Shown: in pieces, positions 61,801 through 64,000 of the stretch | Layout of the letters: each line of letters starts with the position of its first letter | Numbering within the stretch: position 1 is the first letter of the stretch | DNA from: Paramacrobiotus metropolitanus | Taxonomy: Eukaryota; Tardigrada; Eutardigrada; Parachela; Macrobiotidae | NCBI RefSeq assembly: GCF_019649055.1 | Contig: NW_026570245.1 | Span: 496,001 to 560,000 of the forward strand | Direction: 5' to 3' | DNA length: 64,000 nt | Notes under the pieces: model-generated | What the model saw: the letters and a program-made list of their open reading frames with translations, nothing else | The model's database searches: none | Told to the model about the DNA's origin: nothing | Made by a program: the position numbers and the translations under genes

Positions 61801-62388
61801 AACGGTAACGGTGCATGTAAGTTGGCTTTGGTTTAATGTAATGGTGCAGGCGGCAGGTGGAAATTTTTGGAATGTGAATACTATTCTTGATCAAGTGTTG
61901 CTGCTTTAAGAGAACCAATGTAGAAAACCAGAAACAAAATAAAACAAGCGTTCTGCATGGTTTTTGTATTTCCTTGTTGCCTGGGGATTTATTTGCATTT
62001 TTCTTTTTTAGCGGCCGAGTTTGCTGAAGTGGAAGGTTTGGATCAGCGTGAATTGGAAAGGACGCGGTTACAGGATCGTAATCAGCGTATGAAGGAGCAG
62101 CTTGAAGTAAGTATTGTAGTTTCGTATCGTACGCATTGGCAGGGCTTTCTGGTCAGAATTAGTTGAAAGTATTTTAAAGCGCCTTTGATTTTTTTGTTGC
62201 TTATCACTCTTTTCCGACTCCAGGCCTTGAATCGTGATTTGGAGAGTTCAAAAGTGGATGAATATCAGACCCAAGAGGACCGTCTGCACCAGGCCAATAT
62301 GCGCGAAGGCCGTGATAAGTACAAGACACTCCGCGATATCCGCAAGGGCAACACTAAGCGTCGTGTGGATCAATTTGAGAATTTGTAA
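55877..62388 (+). CDS. Moe: Moesin/ezrin/radixin (ERM) protein, eight exons
   Basis: ERM proteins link cortical actin to membrane proteins and PIP2. Exons: 55877-55972, 57705-58041, 59410-59935, 60435-60544, 60932-61092, 61588-61816, 62012-62106, 62224-62388; 572 residues, in frame, against 577 for human moesin. The FERM domain (1 to about 295) has [43 protein letters not shown] and related signatures. An alpha-helical coiled coil follows (about 300-470), with [19 protein letters not shown]. The C-terminal actin-binding tail includes Thr553 in KYKTLRDIR, the conserved activating phosphosite, and ends RRVDQFENL. The linker before the tail ([14 protein letters not shown]) lacks a proline run, which fits moesin rather than ezrin or radixin. 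Intron 1 is 1.7 kb. AATAAA at 62734 is the likely end signal. Most invertebrates have one ERM gene, so orthology to Moe is reasonable. Confidence 0.95.
56661..56686. repeat. TA microsatellite in moesin intron 1
   Basis: An uninterrupted run of about 12 TA units. Expected to be length-variable. Confidence 0.9.
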
Positions 62389-63536
62389 AAAAAATGCGGC
62401 GGCGATATTGTGGGACTGGCAGTTTGTTCAGCACTGATTCTGTCATAGCGGCGGCTTCCGTTCCGGCGTGAGCGGGACCAGTCCTGTTGGGTTGTCTGTT
62501 TTTACTGTTATTCTAATTAATAATATATTTTTAATTAATCTTTTTATGTGTCTTATTTGAGCGGTTGGAGCAGCGACGTAAAGGTTCTATTTCGAGGCTT
62601 TTTTGTATTGACTTGATTTACTGATATGGCTTCTTTGGAGCTGTTTGTTATTTTGTTTTTGACCACTTGGACTTCATGTTATTCCGGCTTTGTAATCACA
62701 CGCTTTCATATGTTGCCTTTTGCCTAAAGCATGAATAAAGATTACTTTTATAAGATTTTGAAAGTTGCAAAGTATCGCGCCCATATCTGCTAACTGGAGT
62801 TCCAGACTTCTGCTACAGGCAATCCTATGTCCTCAAAACATGGGTTACCTGCGCTTAAACCGTTATACGTAAGTAATGTGTGATGTGCTGTATCTGTATT
62901 GTACATTGCGATATTCAACCCTGCTGTGTGCAGAAGAGTAAGCTTCAAGCTACAATGCATTAAATCCAGATTATGTTTTATTATGTTGCAGTCTTTCGAG
63001 AATTTCTACCGGTGTGGTATTGCATGGTACAACCTATTGTAAAATGACAGAAGATACAACAGAAGGTCCGACCAAAGCACAGGTCGACATAGACCAGTAT
63101 AGCTGTGAGCTACTGACCAGTGGTCAGTCAACATTGCGCTACGCTTGAGCAACCACGCGCGGCACGATGAAAATATGAAGCACAATATTTTAATAACTGG
63201 TCTTTATTCTCACAGTGCAGCCGCTGTGGCTTCGAATTATCAGTTTGAGATTTTGCAGGTACATTTGTGAATAGTGTGCCTTCGCTAAGAATTTCTCCAG
63301 TAAAATATTGTACGCTTTGGAAGTTTGCATGCAGTGTGCTACCGTTACCGGTATGGGACGTCGAGCCTCAGATTATGCTATGTGACAGATAAGATAGAAT
63401 AATTATCTGTCGCTTACGTATGATTAATTTCAAGCTGGTGAATTGTGTGGATACAGTGTATTAGAAACCTGGACGATGTTTAAAAAGTGTTTTAAAAAAG
63501 TAATATGAAAAGTGCTGACTCCTGAGAAGACTGAAA
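62389..63536. other. Moesin 3'UTR and TMEM98 upstream region
   Basis: AATAAA at 62734-62739 is a likely moesin poly(A) signal. The TMEM98 start lies 1.1 kb beyond the moesin stop. The palindromic 15-mer at 63113-63127 is listed separately. No other gene is seen. Confidence 0.45.
63113..63127. promoter_or_regulatory. Palindromic 15-mer CTGACCAGTGGTCAG upstream of TMEM98
   Basis: Identical to the element beside the TATA box of the KSR-like gene at 17565-17579. It lies about 410 bp before the TMEM98 ATG. It resembles a dimeric transcription-factor site built from TGACCA/TGGTCA halves, close to nuclear-receptor half-sites. Confidence 0.45.
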
Positions 63537-63995
63537 ATGGAAACCGTGGTGGCCGTGGGGATCGGAATCCTAACCGTAGTTATTCTGGCTTTTGTCGTGG
63601 GAATTGCTATGGTGGCCCGGTATCGTTTATGTCGACGGAAAGAGGAGATCGACGCCACGGAACTCATCGAGCAACACACTGGCGGTCAGAAAAATGGTCT
63701 AGGCGACGAAATTGAACTCGGAGAAATTGTCCTGTCGGACGAGGAAATCGACCGGATTGTCCAAAATGCTCAATGGATCGAAGATATTAGGTAAAGTGGG
63801 ATTCCAGAGTGTGCCTATTTTTTAAGCACGGATCGTAGTAAATGCTGCCGAGGTAGGAATTCTTACTGTAACCGCGGCCGGATTTACTGACAACTTCCCT
63901 TTGATTTTTACTGCGTAGCGGATGGATTCCTCATTGTTTGTCTATTTTACGGACGTGCCACAACTTAACGGAGAAATTGGTGACAATGACACTTG
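63537..63995 (+). CDS. TMEM98: TMEM98, 5' part, continues past window
   Basis: TMEM98 is a single-pass membrane protein of the ER and surface that restrains MYRF self-cleavage. Exon 1 is 63537-63790 and exon 2 is 63919-63995, joined in phase 2; a donor (CTTG|GTATG) ends exon 2 just before the window edge. The protein opens METVVAVGIGILTVVIL, almost the vertebrate N-terminus, with the membrane helix at about 4-26. It continues with the basic RYRLCRRKEE, the conserved EIELGEIVLSDEEIDRI and QWIEDIR. After the splice come SGWIPHCLSILRTCHNLTEK and LVTMTL, matching the start of the cyclin-like helical domain. About 110 residues are present of the roughly 225 expected. Confidence 0.9.
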
Positions 63996-64000
63996 GTATG

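Overview
This is animal nuclear DNA. Every recognisable gene is split by GT-AG spliceosomal introns, many only 50-150 bp. Gene content is that of a bilaterian: an ERM protein, a LEM-domain protein, an SLC22 transporter, SHPRH, FAM91A1, FTCD, arginase and TMEM98. Exon phases were checked by hand and the models for the KSR-like, SHPRH, UTP3, CEP295-like, FTCD, SLC22, arginase, LEM and moesin genes all close in frame. Compact introns, AT-rich spacers and the gene set point to an invertebrate. A tardigrade or another ecdysozoan is my guess, but nothing in the window fixes the phylum. No rRNA, tRNA, CRISPR array, bacterial operon or intact transposon was seen.

Layout. 1-3.4 kb: AT-rich degenerate repeats, then a GC-rich 89-90 bp tandem triplication. 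3.4-4.2 kb (-): first two exons of a GH3-domain membrane protein whose remainder should lie beyond the left edge. 4.8-8.3 kb (+): FAM91A1, with a first exon eroded by internal deletions and an intact 3' half. 8.3-13.8 kb: gene-poor. 13.8-16.5 kb (-): a short KSR-like pseudokinase, with a probable TATA promoter and 5'UTR exon near 17.5 kb. 17.6-21.6 kb: gene-poor. 21.6-28.6 kb (-): 21-exon SHPRH. 29.3-32.5 kb (+): UTP3/SAS10. 33.4-34.8 kb: a 51-bp minisatellite interrupted by a transposon-like segment. 35.6-38.1 kb (-): a coiled-coil protein resembling the CEP295/Ana1 N-terminus. 38.6-42.2 kb (+): FTCD. 43.3-47.8 kb (+): SLC22 transporter. 48.6-52.7 kb (+): arginase with a mitochondrial-like leader. 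53.2-54.7 kb (-): emerin-like LEM protein. 55.9-62.4 kb (+): moesin-type ERM protein. 63.5 kb to the edge (+): start of TMEM98.

Four gene pairs are head to head across 0.5-1.2 kb: GH3/FAM91A1, SHPRH/UTP3, CEP295-like/FTCD and LEM/moesin. There is no pathway cluster. The genes serve genome maintenance (SHPRH), ribosome biogenesis (UTP3), Golgi traffic (FAM91A1), Ras-MAPK scaffolding (KSR-like), histidine and arginine catabolism (FTCD, arginase), nuclear envelope (LEM) and cell cortex (moesin).

The most interesting points are the eroded FAM91A1 exon, the catalytically degenerate miniature KSR, a palindromic 15-mer shared by the KSR-like and TMEM98 upstream regions, and the interrupted minisatellite. 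I did not find a convincing undescribed multi-gene system.
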